Shown here: positions 24,701-32,534 of the stretch, in pieces
How positions within the stretch are numbered: position 1 is the stretch's first letter
Layout: each line of letters begins with the position of its first letter
NCBI GenBank assembly: GCA_035687895.1
Contig: DASRUE010000054.1
Span: 1 to 41,667, forward strand
Source: JAERML01 sp035687895
Lineage (GTDB): Bacteria > Bacteroidota > Ignavibacteria > UBA10030 > UBA6906
Length of the DNA: 41,667 nt
Direction: 5' to 3'
Program-made: the position numbers and the translations under genes
The notes under the pieces: generated by a model
Seen by the model: the letters and a program-made list of their open reading frames with translations, nothing else
Databases searched by the model: none
Told to the model about the DNA's origin: nothing

Positions 24701-25528
24701 ATGGCAATTAGAAAACTCAAACCAAAAACTCCCGGCACACGCTGGATGTCGGTCGCGAGCTTCGATGAGATTACGAAGACCAGACCGGAAAAAAATCTCA
24801 TCGAGCCGCTGAAAAGAACAGGTGGCCGGAACAACACGGGCCGTATCACTTCGCGGCACCGCGGGGGTGGACATAAGAGATTCTACCGGGTCATTGACTT
24901 CAAGCGAAACAAGCTCGGGATGGACGCGAAGGTGGTTGCCATCGAGTACGACCCAAACCGGAATGCCCGCATCGCGCTTCTCCAATATATGGATGGCGAG
25001 AAACGTTACATCATCGCAGCGGAGGGGATAAAGGTTGGCGACGTCTTGCGGTCAGGGGCGGATGCGGAAATCAAGGTTGGTAACGCGATGCCCCTTGCCC
25101 AGATTCCTCCGGGAACTTTCGTCCACAACATTGAGATGCGTCCCGGCAAAGGAGCACAGCTCGCTCGCAGTGCAGGTGCATCCGTCCAACTGATGGCGAA
25201 GGAAGGGAAATTCGCGCAGCTCCGTTTGCCATCGGGCGAGATCCGGAACGTGCCGGTGGAATGCAGTGCCACCATCGGCGGCGTGGGGAACGCGGACCAC
25301 GAGAACATCATCCTTGGAAAGGCCGGCCGCTCGCGGTGGCTCGGGATTCGTCCCCAGTCGCGCGGTGTCGTGCAGAATCCGGTAGATCATCCGCACGGCG
25401 GTGGCGAAGGGAAGTCACCACAAGGAAACCCGCATCCGGTTTCTCCATGGGGCTGGCACACCAAGGGAAAGAAGACACGCTGGAGAAAGAATCCGTCCAG
25501 CAAGTATATCGTAAAACGCAGAAAGTAA
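24701..25528 (+). CDS. rplB: Large ribosomal subunit protein uL2
   Basis: A 275-residue protein of usual length, start ATG 24701 after GAGGAA. Conserved blocks include GRNNTGRITSRHRGGGHK near residue 45 and VDHPHGGGEGKSPQG near residue 227, whose histidine lies close to the peptidyl-transferase centre. L2 is needed for subunit joining. It sits between rplW (25 nt) and rpsS (25 nt). Confidence 0.98.
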   Translation: MAIRKLKPKTPGTRWMSVASFDEITKTRPEKNLIEPLKRTGGRNNTGRITSRHRGGGHKRFYRVIDFKRNKLGMDAKVVAIEYDPNRNARIALLQYMDGEKRYIIAAEGIKVGDVLRSGADAEIKVGNAMPLAQIPPGTFVHNIEMRPGKGAQLARSAGASVQLMAKEGKFAQLRLPSGEIRNVPVECSATIGGVGNADHENIILGKAGRSRWLGIRPQSRGVVQNPVDHPHGGGEGKSPQGNPHPVSPWGWHTKGKKTRWRKNPSSKYIVKRRK

Positions 25529-25553
25529 GCGACACACCAAAGGGATACAGAGC

Positions 25554-25841
25554 ATGAGTCGTTCACTCAAGAAAGGTCCGTTCGTCAGTGTCCGTCTGCA
25601 GGAGCAGGTGACAGCGTTGAACAAGACGAACCAGAAGAAAGTGATCAAGACGTGGTCACGGGCTTCCACCGTCACGCCGGACTTCGTTGGACATACGTTC
25701 GCCGTTCACAATGGCAACAAGTTTGTTCCAGTGTATATTCACGAAGGAATGGTTGGGCACAAACTCGGTGAGTTTGCACCGACACGTACCTTCCGTGTTC
25801 ATCCTGGAATCAAGAAGGAAGAAACGACCAAAGCAGTCTAA
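25554..25841 (+). CDS. rpsS: Small ribosomal subunit protein uS19
   Basis: A 95-residue protein starting SRSLKKGPFVSVRL after ATG 25554. HNGNKFVPVYIHEGMVGHKL is the conserved central region, and FAPTRTFRVHPG precedes the tail. S19 pairs with S13 at the top of the 30S head. Confidence 0.97.
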   Translation: MSRSLKKGPFVSVRLQEQVTALNKTNQKKVIKTWSRASTVTPDFVGHTFAVHNGNKFVPVYIHEGMVGHKLGEFAPTRTFRVHPGIKKEETTKAV

Positions 25842-25860
25842 GTTACTTCGGAAAGAGAGC

Positions 25861-26310
25861 ATGGAAGCACGCGCAATCAATAGATATATCGGGACATCAC
25901 CGAGGAAGATGAGGTTGGTGATTGATCTCATCAGGGGCAAGTCGGTTGATCAGGCTCTTCACATTCTGCACTTCTCGCCGAAGCATGCGTCGAAGGTTGC
26001 AGAAAAGGTGCTGCGTTCGGCTGTATCGAATCTACAGAATAAGGACGAAGGCGGGCGCCTCGAACCGAATGAGATAATCGTGAAGGTGGCGATGGTGGAT
26101 GGTGGCATGGTGCAGAAGCGGATAAGCGCGGCACCGATGGGACGCGCCTTCCGGATCAGGAAAAGATCCAACCATGTGACGATTGTGGTCGAGGCGAAAG
26201 AGGATATCAAGAAGTCGACGTCGACATCGAAGCCAGCTGCCAAGACGGAGCCGAAAGCACCAAAGGCGGCGAAATCTACCAAGAAGAAAACAGCAGAAGC
26301 TGCTGCGTAA
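25861..26310 (+). CDS. rplV: Large ribosomal subunit protein uL22 with a Lys/Ala-rich C-terminal tail
   Basis: A 149-residue protein. The start is ATG 25861 after GGAAAGAGAG; the frame is open upstream across rpsS but that part is not L22. Residues 1-115 form the normal domain, with TSPRKMRLVIDLIRGKSVDQA and the beta-hairpin containing GRAFRIRKRSNHVTIVV that lines the exit tunnel. About 35 further residues are low-complexity Lys/Ala/Thr/Pro, beyond the common length of about 112. The tail is probably disordered and may bind rRNA on the surface. Confidence 0.96.
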   Translation: MEARAINRYIGTSPRKMRLVIDLIRGKSVDQALHILHFSPKHASKVAEKVLRSAVSNLQNKDEGGRLEPNEIIVKVAMVDGGMVQKRISAAPMGRAFRIRKRSNHVTIVVEAKEDIKKSTSTSKPAAKTEPKAPKAAKSTKKKTAEAAA

Positions 26311-26335
26311 CCGATTTATCCTGTAAGGAGGAGAT

Positions 26336-26998
26336 TTGGGACAGAAAGTTAATCCGATCGGCCTGCGTCTCGGCGTGATCAGGTCGTGGGACTCCAACTG
26401 GTACGATGACAAGTCGTTCGCAGGCAAACTGAGCGAAGATGTGACAATCCGCGACTACATCAGGAATCGACTGAAGAAGGCTGGGATTTCGCGGATCCTG
26501 ATTGAACGAACCCCGAAGCGTGCTGTCATCACCATCAACACTTCGCGTCCCGGTATTGTCATTGGCAGAAGCGGCAAGGAAATCTCGCAGCTGGAAGAGG
26601 AGTTAAAGAAGATTACGAACAAGGAAGTCAAGATTCTCATCAACGAAATCAAACGCCCGGAATTGGATGCATACCTCGTTGCAGAAAACATTGCCCAGCA
26701 ACTGGAAGGAAGGATTGCCTTCAGGCGTGCAATGAAGAACGGCATCACCGCCGCAATGCGCATGGGTGCGGAAGGTGTGCGCGTGATGACCTCAGGGCGT
26801 CTTGGTGGTGCGGAAATGGCACGTCGGGAGCAGTACAAGGAGGGGCGGATACCGCTCCACACACTCCGCGCTGATATTGATTATGCGACCGCAACAGCAC
26901 GCACAGTGTACGGTGCCATCGGGGTGAAGGTCTGGATCTGCAAGGGCGAGGTGTTGGATGCCCAGCAAGCACAGCAGCATGCGGCGCCACGTCATTGA
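26336..26998 (+). CDS. rpsC: Small ribosomal subunit protein uS3
   Basis: A 220-residue protein starting at TTG 26336, directly supported by AAGGAGGAG at 26325-26333 and the family N-terminus GQKVNPIGLRLG. The KH domain contains VIGRSGKEISQLEEELKKI. The C-terminal domain has GVRVMTSGRLGGAEMARRE and IDYATATARTVYGAIGVKVWI. S3 forms part of the mRNA entry tunnel and helicase. Confidence 0.97.
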   Translation: MGQKVNPIGLRLGVIRSWDSNWYDDKSFAGKLSEDVTIRDYIRNRLKKAGISRILIERTPKRAVITINTSRPGIVIGRSGKEISQLEEELKKITNKEVKILINEIKRPELDAYLVAENIAQQLEGRIAFRRAMKNGITAAMRMGAEGVRVMTSGRLGGAEMARREQYKEGRIPLHTLRADIDYATATARTVYGAIGVKVWICKGEVLDAQQAQQHAAPRH

Positions 26999-27029
26999 TT
27001 GCAAAACGAATTCTCAGGAGTAGGGTTTT

Positions 27030-27455
27030 ATGTTGATGCCAAAGAGAGTCAAGTACAGAAAAGCCCAGCGTGGCCGCATGCGCGGAAAGGCAACGCGCGG
27101 CTCGAATGTGGACTTTGGCGATTTCGGATTGAAGGCACTCGAACCCGGATGGATCACCCAGCGGCAGATTGAAGCCGCTCGCGTTGCGCTGACGCGTATG
27201 ATGAAGCGCGAAGGTAAGGTGTGGATCAGGATTTTTCCCGACAAGCCAGTCACCAAGAAGCCGGCCGAGACGCGCATGGGAAAAGGAAAAGGCGCACCCG
27301 AATACTGGGTGGCCGTGGTGAAGCCGGGGAGGATCATGTTCGAAGTCGGAGGGACCTCTCGGGAAGTCGCGGTGGAAGCGTTGAACCTTGCATCGCATAA
27401 GCTTCCGATCAAGACGAAGATCAGTGTTCGCCCCGACTACGAAAGCAGCAAGTAA
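27030..27455 (+). CDS. rplP: Large ribosomal subunit protein uL16
   Basis: A 141-residue protein starting MLMPKRVKYRKAQRGRMRG at ATG 27030, after AGGAG. FPDKPVTKKPAETRMGKGKG is the conserved loop near the A site. L16 helps place A-site tRNA. It is 31 nt after rpsC. Confidence 0.97.
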   Translation: MLMPKRVKYRKAQRGRMRGKATRGSNVDFGDFGLKALEPGWITQRQIEAARVALTRMMKREGKVWIRIFPDKPVTKKPAETRMGKGKGAPEYWVAVVKPGRIMFEVGGTSREVAVEALNLASHKLPIKTKISVRPDYESSK

Positions 27456-27488
27456 CGGGATTATTGCACAATGAAGAAGTAAGCTGTC

Positions 27489-27728
27489 ATGAAAATGTCT
27501 GAAATCAAAGAACTCTCGCTTGTGGAACTCAAGCGCCGGCTGGCGGATGAGCAGGAAAGTTTGGGAAATCTCCGCTTTCAGCTCTCCACAAGTCAGCTCG
27601 AAAGCCCGATCAAGGTTCGAACGATCCGCCGGGACATTGCACGAATCAAAACGTTGATCAGGGAAAAGCAGGCGGTCGGCATCGAAGTGGCGCAGCAACC
27701 AGTACAGACTGAGGTTAAGAAGGCATGA
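27489..27728 (+). CDS. rpmC: Large ribosomal subunit protein uL29
   Basis: A 79-residue helical protein. EIKELSLVELKRRLADEQE and TIRRDIARIKTLIREKQ give the two-helix hairpin. It is slightly longer than the usual 65 residues because of a short C-terminal tail. ATG 27489 and ATG 27495 are both possible starts. Its stop overlaps the rpsQ start (ATGA at 27725), so the two are translationally coupled. L29 lies beside L23 at the tunnel exit. Confidence 0.95.
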   Translation: MKMSEIKELSLVELKRRLADEQESLGNLRFQLSTSQLESPIKVRTIRRDIARIKTLIREKQAVGIEVAQQPVQTEVKKA

Positions 27729-28012
27729 GCCCAGAAACTCAAAAAGGCGCGGAGACACCACGCACGGCACGACGGAAAGTCCGTATCGGCAGAGTCGTGA
27801 GCAACAAAATGGAGAAGAGCATCGTCGTCGCAATTGCACGACAGGTGCCCCATCCGATTTACAGGAAGTACTTTCGGCGCACAACAACGCTCATGGCGCA
27901 CGATGAGAAACGGGCGGCAGGTATCGGAGACATGGTGAAAATCATGGAGACACGTCCCCTGAGCAAAAACAAACGTTGGCGACTCGTGGAGATTCTCGAG
28001 AAGGCCAAGTAA
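27725..28012 (+). CDS. rpsQ: Small ribosomal subunit protein uS17
   Basis: A 95-residue OB-fold protein whose ATG 27725 overlaps the rpmC stop by four bases. KVRIGRVVSNKMEKSIVVAI and GDMVKIMETRPLSKNKRWRLV are family hallmarks. A hydrophilic N-terminal extension of about 14 residues precedes the core. S17 is an early 16S rRNA-binding assembly protein. Confidence 0.97.
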   Translation: MSPETQKGAETPRTARRKVRIGRVVSNKMEKSIVVAIARQVPHPIYRKYFRRTTTLMAHDEKRAAGIGDMVKIMETRPLSKNKRWRLVEILEKAK

Positions 28013-28036
28013 GAACCTGAAGACGGAGAGTCGAAG

Positions 28037-28405
28037 ATGATACAGGAAGAAACCAATCTCGTCGTTGCCGATAATTCGGGTGCCAAGAAAGTTCGTTGCA
28101 TACGCGTGCTTGGCGGTTCCGACCGACGCTACGCAGGACTTGGTGATCTTGTGGTTGTCTCGGTCAAGTCTGCCATTCCCGGCGCGGCAGTCAAGAAGGG
28201 CGAAGTGGCGAGGGCGGTTATAGTCAGGACAACAAAGGAAACACGCCGCAAGGACGGTTCATTTATCCGTTTTGATGAGAACGCTGCGGTGCTCGTGAAT
28301 GAAGCCGGTGAACCCCGGGGAAGCCGCATCTTTGGTCCGGTTGCCCGTGAATTGCGCGAACGCCAGTACATGAAGATCGTGTCGCTCGCACCTGAAGTGT
28401 TATAA
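28037..28405 (+). CDS. rplN: Large ribosomal subunit protein uL14
   Basis: A 122-residue protein of exactly usual length, start ATG 28037 after GGAGAG. It begins MIQEETNLVVADNSGAKKVRC and has AVIVRTTKETRRKDGSFIRF and GSRIFGPVARELRE. L14 forms bridges with 16S rRNA and is the docking site of the silencing factor RsfS. Confidence 0.98.
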   Translation: MIQEETNLVVADNSGAKKVRCIRVLGGSDRRYAGLGDLVVVSVKSAIPGAAVKKGEVARAVIVRTTKETRRKDGSFIRFDENAAVLVNEAGEPRGSRIFGPVARELRERQYMKIVSLAPEVL

Positions 28406-28422
28406 GGGACTGAGGATCGAAA

Positions 28423-28746
28423 ATGAAAATTCGCAAGAACGACAACGTCACGGTGATCTCTGGAAACGCGAAGGGGAAGACCGGCAAAGTGCTGAAAGTG
28501 TATCCGGAGAAACACCGGGTGATTATTGAGGGAGTCAACATCATCAAACGGCACACGCGCGCAAGCCAGAAGAATCCCCAGGGTGGGATTGTTCAGCGTG
28601 AAGGGACGATCCACGTGTCCAACGTGATGCTGATCGATCCGAAGACGAATGAAATTACACGTGTCGGCATGAAGGTGGTAAAGGACGAAACCACCGGAAA
28701 GAAACGGCGCATGCGCGTGGCGAAGGCCAGCGGCGAGATGTTTTGA
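28423..28746 (+). CDS. rplX: Large ribosomal subunit protein uL24
   Basis: A 107-residue protein, start ATG 28423 after GAGG. The KOW motif NDNVTVISGNAKGKTGKVL lies near the N-terminus, and GVNIIKRHTRASQKNPQGGI is the conserved middle. L24 is one of the two assembly-starting proteins of the 50S subunit. Confidence 0.97.
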   Translation: MKIRKNDNVTVISGNAKGKTGKVLKVYPEKHRVIIEGVNIIKRHTRASQKNPQGGIVQREGTIHVSNVMLIDPKTNEITRVGMKVVKDETTGKKRRMRVAKASGEMF

Positions 28747-28778
28747 GTCTACGATAACCATTTGAACGACGGGTTGTT

Positions 28779-29453
28779 ATGAGCGAAGAAAAACCAAAGA
28801 AGCCGAAGGTCGTCGGGGGAAAGCCCAAGGCCGCCCCGGCGCCGGATAAGCCGGCAAAATCCAGAGGGCCGAAGGAGCGGGTTGTCGCGCGCCTCGCGGA
28901 AACATATAAGAGAGAAGTTATTCCGGCCATGATGAAGCGCTTCAACTACCGGAACGTCATGCAAGTCCCTCGCCTGGAAAAGATCGCCATCAATATAGGT
29001 GTTGGGCAGGCAACGCAGGATGCCAAGCTGATCGAGGCTGCCGTGCGCGACCTCGAAGCCATCGTCGGCCAGAAGGTGGTGGTGACAAAGGCAAAGAAAT
29101 CGATCTCAAATTTTAAGCTCCGGGAAAAAATGCCGATCGGTTGTCGCGTGACTCTTCGCCGCGCGACCATGTATGAGTTTCTCGACCGGTTCATCAGCAT
29201 CACCGTTCCCCGGATCCGTGATTTCCGCGGACTCTCAGACAAATCGTTTGACGGTCGGGGGAACTACACGATCGGCGTCAAGGAACACACGGTGTTTCTG
29301 GAGATTGATGTGGACAAGATCTCGAAGATTTTCGGCATGGACATCACGTTTGTAACGACAGCAAAAACGGACCAGGAGGCTTATGAGCTCCTGAAAGCAT
29401 TCGGCATGCCGTTCGTGAAGCGTCAGGAAGTTCTCGAAATACAAAAAACGTAA
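28779..29453 (+). CDS. rplE: Large ribosomal subunit protein uL5 with an N-terminal extension
   Basis: A 224-residue protein; the common bacterial length is about 180. Residues from about 38 onward are normal L5: ETYKREVIPAMMKRFNYRN, then INIGVGQA, GCRVTLRR and YTIGVKEH. Residues 1-37 are Lys/Pro/Ala-rich and low in complexity. No ATG, GTG or TTG lies between the extension and the core in the right place, so the extension appears genuine. L5 carries 5S rRNA to the central protuberance. Confidence 0.96.
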   Translation: MSEEKPKKPKVVGGKPKAAPAPDKPAKSRGPKERVVARLAETYKREVIPAMMKRFNYRNVMQVPRLEKIAINIGVGQATQDAKLIEAAVRDLEAIVGQKVVVTKAKKSISNFKLREKMPIGCRVTLRRATMYEFLDRFISITVPRIRDFRGLSDKSFDGRGNYTIGVKEHTVFLEIDVDKISKIFGMDITFVTTAKTDQEAYELLKAFGMPFVKRQEVLEIQKT

Positions 29454-29471
29454 ACAAGGAGTCTCTCCAGG

Positions 29472-29741
29472 ATGGCAAAGACAAGCTCAATCGCCCGCGA
29501 GGCAAAACGTCAACGAATGGTGGCAAAGTATGCAGCCATCCGGAAGGAACTGAAGGAGAAGGGTGATTTCGCAGGGTTGCAGAAACTTCCGCGCAATAGC
29601 AGCCCTACGCGTCTGCACAACCGGTGTAACGTCACCGGTCGACCGCGGGCGTACATGCGGAAGTTCGGCCTGTCCCGCATCGCGTTCCGCGAGCTTGCCC
29701 TCGATGGAAAGATTCCCGGCGTCACGAAGGCAAGCTGGTAA
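29472..29741 (+). CDS. rpsN: Small ribosomal subunit protein uS14, zinc-free form
   Basis: An 89-residue protein, start ATG 29472 with AAGGAG upstream. PRNSSPTRLHNRCNVTGRPR and YMRKFGLSRIAFRELA are family hallmarks. It has a single cysteine where the zinc form has four, so this is the C-minus type of intermediate length. S14 sits in the 30S head near S3 and S10. Confidence 0.97.
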   Translation: MAKTSSIAREAKRQRMVAKYAAIRKELKEKGDFAGLQKLPRNSSPTRLHNRCNVTGRPRAYMRKFGLSRIAFRELALDGKIPGVTKASW

Positions 29742-29777
29742 GCAGATCACCATTTTTGAAGCAGGAGAAGTACAAGC

Positions 29778-30173
29778 ATGACGATGACAGATCCCGTTGC
29801 AGACTATCTCACCCGACTGCGGAATGCCGTCCAGGCACATCACAAGCGCGTGGATATCCCGGCCTCCAACCTCAAGCGCGAGTTGACACGGTTGTTGTTG
29901 GACCATAAGTTCATCGGCGGATTTACCGAAATGAAGGAAAGTGCCCAGGGTACCATTCGGATCCAGCTGAAGTATAGCGACGGGAAACCGGTTATCGGCG
30001 GACTCAAGCGCGTAAGCACCCCCGGCTTGCGTAAATATGTGGATGCAGATGCCATCCCCCGTGTCCAGGGTGGACTCGGGATCGCCGTCATTTCGACCTC
30101 AAAGGGATTGATGACGGACAAGCAGGCGCGCCTTGCTCGCGTTGGTGGTGAAGTACTCTGTGAGATCTGGTAA
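29778..30173 (+). CDS. rpsH: Small ribosomal subunit protein uS8
   Basis: A 131-residue protein. ATG 29778 follows AGGAG; a second ATG two codons later is also possible. MTDPVADYLTRLRNA begins the N-terminal domain. The C-terminal domain ends in GLGIAVISTSKGLMTDKQA and GGEVLCEIW. S8 binds helix 21 of 16S rRNA. In E. coli it represses the spc operon near rplE; no such site was recognised here. Confidence 0.97.
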   Translation: MTMTDPVADYLTRLRNAVQAHHKRVDIPASNLKRELTRLLLDHKFIGGFTEMKESAQGTIRIQLKYSDGKPVIGGLKRVSTPGLRKYVDADAIPRVQGGLGIAVISTSKGLMTDKQARLARVGGEVLCEIW

Positions 30174-30203
30174 CAAAAACGATTCGACGAAGGAGATTCT
30201 ACC

Positions 30204-30755
30204 GTGTCACGAGTTGGAAGAAAGCCTATACCGATTGTTACAGGTGTCAAGGTGCAGAAGACCGACCACGCTGTAAAGGTGGCCGGTCCGAAAGGTGAAT
30301 TGTCCGCCACGGTGCATCCTGAGATCGGTTTTGAAATCAAAGACAACCAGATTCTCGTTACCCGTTCTGCTGATACAAAAGAGTTCCGTGCGTTGCACGG
30401 CCTCTGGAGGGCGCTCATGCAGAACATGATCAAGGGCGTGACTGAAGGATACGGTAAGAAGCTGGAACTTGTCGGGGTCGGGTACCGTGCAGAGATGAAG
30501 GGGAAGAAGCTGCAACTCGCGCTGGGGTATTCGCATCCCATTCTCTTCAGTCCACCGGAAGGGATCAAGATTGAAACGCCGACACAGACGAATATTTCCA
30601 TCAGCGGCATCGACAAGCAGTTGGTGGGTCAGGTGGCAGCGAAGATCCGTTCCTTCCGGTTGCCGGAGCCGTACAAGGGCAAGGGTATAAAGTATGAAGG
30701 CGAGTACATCCGCCGGAAGGCAGGCAAGGCGGCAGCCGCAAGCGGTGCCAAGTAA
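30204..30755 (+). CDS. rplF: Large ribosomal subunit protein uL6
   Basis: A 183-residue protein starting at GTG 30204 after AAGGAG, giving SRVGRKPIPI. The second domain contains GVGYRAEMKGKKLQLALGYS and PEPYKGKGIKYEGEYIRRK, the conserved rRNA-binding end near the sarcin-ricin loop. It is one of only two large-subunit genes here with a non-ATG start. Confidence 0.97.
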   Translation: MSRVGRKPIPIVTGVKVQKTDHAVKVAGPKGELSATVHPEIGFEIKDNQILVTRSADTKEFRALHGLWRALMQNMIKGVTEGYGKKLELVGVGYRAEMKGKKLQLALGYSHPILFSPPEGIKIETPTQTNISISGIDKQLVGQVAAKIRSFRLPEPYKGKGIKYEGEYIRRKAGKAAAASGAK

Positions 30756-30785
30756 TAACGAGAACACTCTTTTGGGATTGGCCTT

Positions 30786-31154
30786 ATGATTACCAAGAAA
30801 AAAATAGAGCATCGCAGCCGGCTGAAAGTTCACATTCGCAAGCGTGTGGTCGGCACGAAGGAACGTCCGCGACTGGCGGTTTTCAAGAGTTTGAAGCACG
30901 TCTACGCACAAATCGTTGATGACTCCACGGGCACAACGATTCTCTCGGTGTCGGATATTTCCAAGGAAGTCCGTGATCAATTCAAGGATCTCAAAGGTCA
31001 ACTGGCATTGAGCAAGAAGGTGGGCGAGCTGGCCGCGAAGAAGGCATTGGAAAAAAACATTACGCAGGTGGTGTTCGACCGCGGTGGCTACCTTTATCAC
31101 GGTGTCGTCAAGGCAATGGCCGATGGCGCCCGCGAAGGTGGATTGAAATTCTAG
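30786..31154 (+). CDS. rplR: Large ribosomal subunit protein uL18
   Basis: A 122-residue protein, start ATG 30786. KKIEHRSRLKVHIRKRVVGT and RPRLAVFKSLKHVYAQIVDD are typical, as is FDRGGYLYHGVVKAMADGAR. L18 binds 5S rRNA with L5. It is followed by tRNA-Gln rather than directly by rpsE, leaving 149 nt between the two coding regions. Confidence 0.97.
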   Translation: MITKKKIEHRSRLKVHIRKRVVGTKERPRLAVFKSLKHVYAQIVDDSTGTTILSVSDISKEVRDQFKDLKGQLALSKKVGELAAKKALEKNITQVVFDRGGYLYHGVVKAMADGAREGGLKF

Positions 31155-31187
31155 GAATACGCTGGATCGGGCCGCCCCGCGAGGAAT

Positions 31188-31258
31188 TGTCGGGTCGTCT
31201 AATGGCAGGACAGCGGCCTTTGGAGCCGTGAGTAGAGGTTCGAATCCTCTCCCGACAG
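31188..31258 (+). tRNA. tRNA-Gln (anticodon UUG) inside the spc gene run
   Basis: A 71-nt cloverleaf. Acceptor TGTCGGG (31188-31194) pairs with CCCGACA (31251-31257), discriminator G. The D arm is GTCT/GGAC. Stem GCGGC/GCCGT, with one G-T pair, encloses loop CTTTGGA with anticodon TTG. The T arm is GAGGT-TCGAATC-CTCTC, one terminal pair being mismatched. CCA is not encoded. It lies between rplR and rpsE on the same strand, and I see no promoter or terminator of its own, so it should be cut out of the ribosomal-protein mRNA by RNase P and 3' processing. Confidence 0.96.
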
Positions 31259-31303
31259 CGAACACGATCAACAACGGTTACAAGAACGTCAAGAGGACTT
31301 ACG

Positions 31304-31834
31304 TTGGCACGAATCAAAGCAGGTGAACTGGAGCTGAAAGACAAGCTCGTCCACATCAACCGCGTTGCGAAAGTGGTGAAGGGTGGGCGGCGGTTCAGCT
31401 TTAACGCGATTGTGGTGGTTGGTGACGGCAAGGGACATGTGGGTGTCGGACTCGGCAAGGCGAACGAAGTTGCTGATGCGATCTCCAAGGGCGTGGATGA
31501 CGCGAAGAAAAATGTCGTGTTTGTTTCCATCGTCAACGGCACCATCCCCCATCCGGTGATCGGCAAATTCGGCGCCGGCAAGGTGCTGTTGAAACCGGCG
31601 TCACCAGGTACCGGATTGATTGCAGGTGGCGGCGTTCGGGCGGTGCTTGAGTCCGCAGGTGTGCGGGACGTCCTCACAAAGTCAATGGGCTCCTCAAACC
31701 CGCATAACGCGGTGAAAGCGACGATGGCGGCCCTTCTTAGTCTGACCGACGCAAAGACCATTGCTTCGCGGCGGGGGATAAAGCTGGAGGAGCTCTTCGG
31801 CACCTCAGCGGTGCAGCAACCAACTAACTTGTGA
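31304..31834 (+). CDS. rpsE: Small ribosomal subunit protein uS5
   Basis: A 176-residue protein starting at TTG 31304, with AAGAGGA at 31291-31297. The double-stranded-RNA-like N-terminal domain includes FNAIVVVGDGKGHVGVGLGK and the C-terminal domain GVRAVLESAGVRDVLTKSMG. S5 helps decoding fidelity near the mRNA entry. A 45-nt gap separates it from the tRNA-Gln 3' end, so tRNA processing would leave a short new leader for this cistron. Confidence 0.97.
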   Translation: MARIKAGELELKDKLVHINRVAKVVKGGRRFSFNAIVVVGDGKGHVGVGLGKANEVADAISKGVDDAKKNVVFVSIVNGTIPHPVIGKFGAGKVLLKPASPGTGLIAGGGVRAVLESAGVRDVLTKSMGSSNPHNAVKATMAALLSLTDAKTIASRRGIKLEELFGTSAVQQPTNL

Positions 31835-31843
31835 ATCGGGATC

Positions 31844-32029
31844 ATGGCAAAGAAACTACGTATCACCCAAAAGAGAAGCGTCATTGACCAGATCGAACCC
31901 CAGAAGAGAACCATCAAGGCATTGGGGCTCGGCCGTCCTAACTACTCGGTAGAGCATAAGGACACTCCGCAAATCCGTGGGATGATCCGAAAGGTGATCC
32001 ATCTGGTCGACGTGCAAGAGATCAAGTAG
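31844..32029 (+). CDS. rpmD: Large ribosomal subunit protein uL30
   Basis: A 61-residue protein, start ATG 31844, 9 nt after rpsE. LRITQKRSVIDQIEPQKRTIKALGL and the tail GMIRKVIHLVDVQEI match the family. It is present in most but not all bacteria, and here has normal length. Confidence 0.96.
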   Translation: MAKKLRITQKRSVIDQIEPQKRTIKALGLGRPNYSVEHKDTPQIRGMIRKVIHLVDVQEIK

Positions 32030-32051
32030 AGAACACGAAAGAGAAAGCGCA

Positions 32052-32534
32052 ATGGCGAAAGACATCTTAAGCAGATTGGCTCCCGCTCCGGGTTCACGGA
32101 AGAAGAGGAAACGGATCGGCCGCGGCCAGGGATCCGGACATGGTGGGACATCCACCCGTGGTCACAAAGGTGCGGGCTCGCGGTCCGGAACCAGATATCG
32201 TCCGTGGTTCGAGGGTGGCCAGATGCCTCTCGCCCGACGCGTACCGAAGCGTGGATTCCACAGCCCGTTCCGCGTGGAATACCAGATCGTCAACGTGGAA
32301 GTGCTCGGCAAGCTCGCCGCCGATGGAAAAGTCCAGAACGGCATCGTGACGCCGGATGTTCTTGTGAAGCTCGGAGTCATAAAGAAAGCAGAGATGCCAG
32401 TAAAGGTGCTCGGCAACGGGGAATTGAAGACTACGCTGAACGTTTCTGCCCATGCCTTCAGTAAGTCGGCGGTGACGAAGATTGAGACCGCGGGAGGAAA
32501 GACCCAAACGATCAGCTCAACTCTGAAAGAATAA
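32052..32534 (+). CDS. rplO: Large ribosomal subunit protein uL15
   Basis: A 160-residue protein, start ATG 32052. The basic glycine-rich N-terminus RIGRGQGSGHGGTSTRGHKG and FEGGQMPLARRVPKRGF are hallmarks that thread into the 50S core. Its TAA stop shares its last base with the secY ATG (TAATG at 32532), so secY is coupled to it. Confidence 0.97.
   Translation: MAKDILSRLAPAPGSRKKRKRIGRGQGSGHGGTSTRGHKGAGSRSGTRYRPWFEGGQMPLARRVPKRGFHSPFRVEYQIVNVEVLGKLAADGKVQNGIVTPDVLVKLGVIKKAEMPVKVLGNGELKTTLNVSAHAFSKSAVTKIETAGGKTQTISSTLKE

Noticed and set aside
25687..25860. Long form of uL22 starting inside rpsS
   Set aside because: Overlaps rpsS in another frame; ATG 25861 gives the exact family start.
26745..27887. 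Minus-strand open frame of 380 codons opposite rpsC-rpsQ
   Set aside because: It spans four well-supported ribosomal genes in antisense and shows no domain or ribosome binding site.
30207..31274. Minus-strand open frame of 355 codons
   Set aside because: It lies antisense to rplF, rplR and tRNA-Gln. It has no family resemblance and its first part is a translated tRNA complement.
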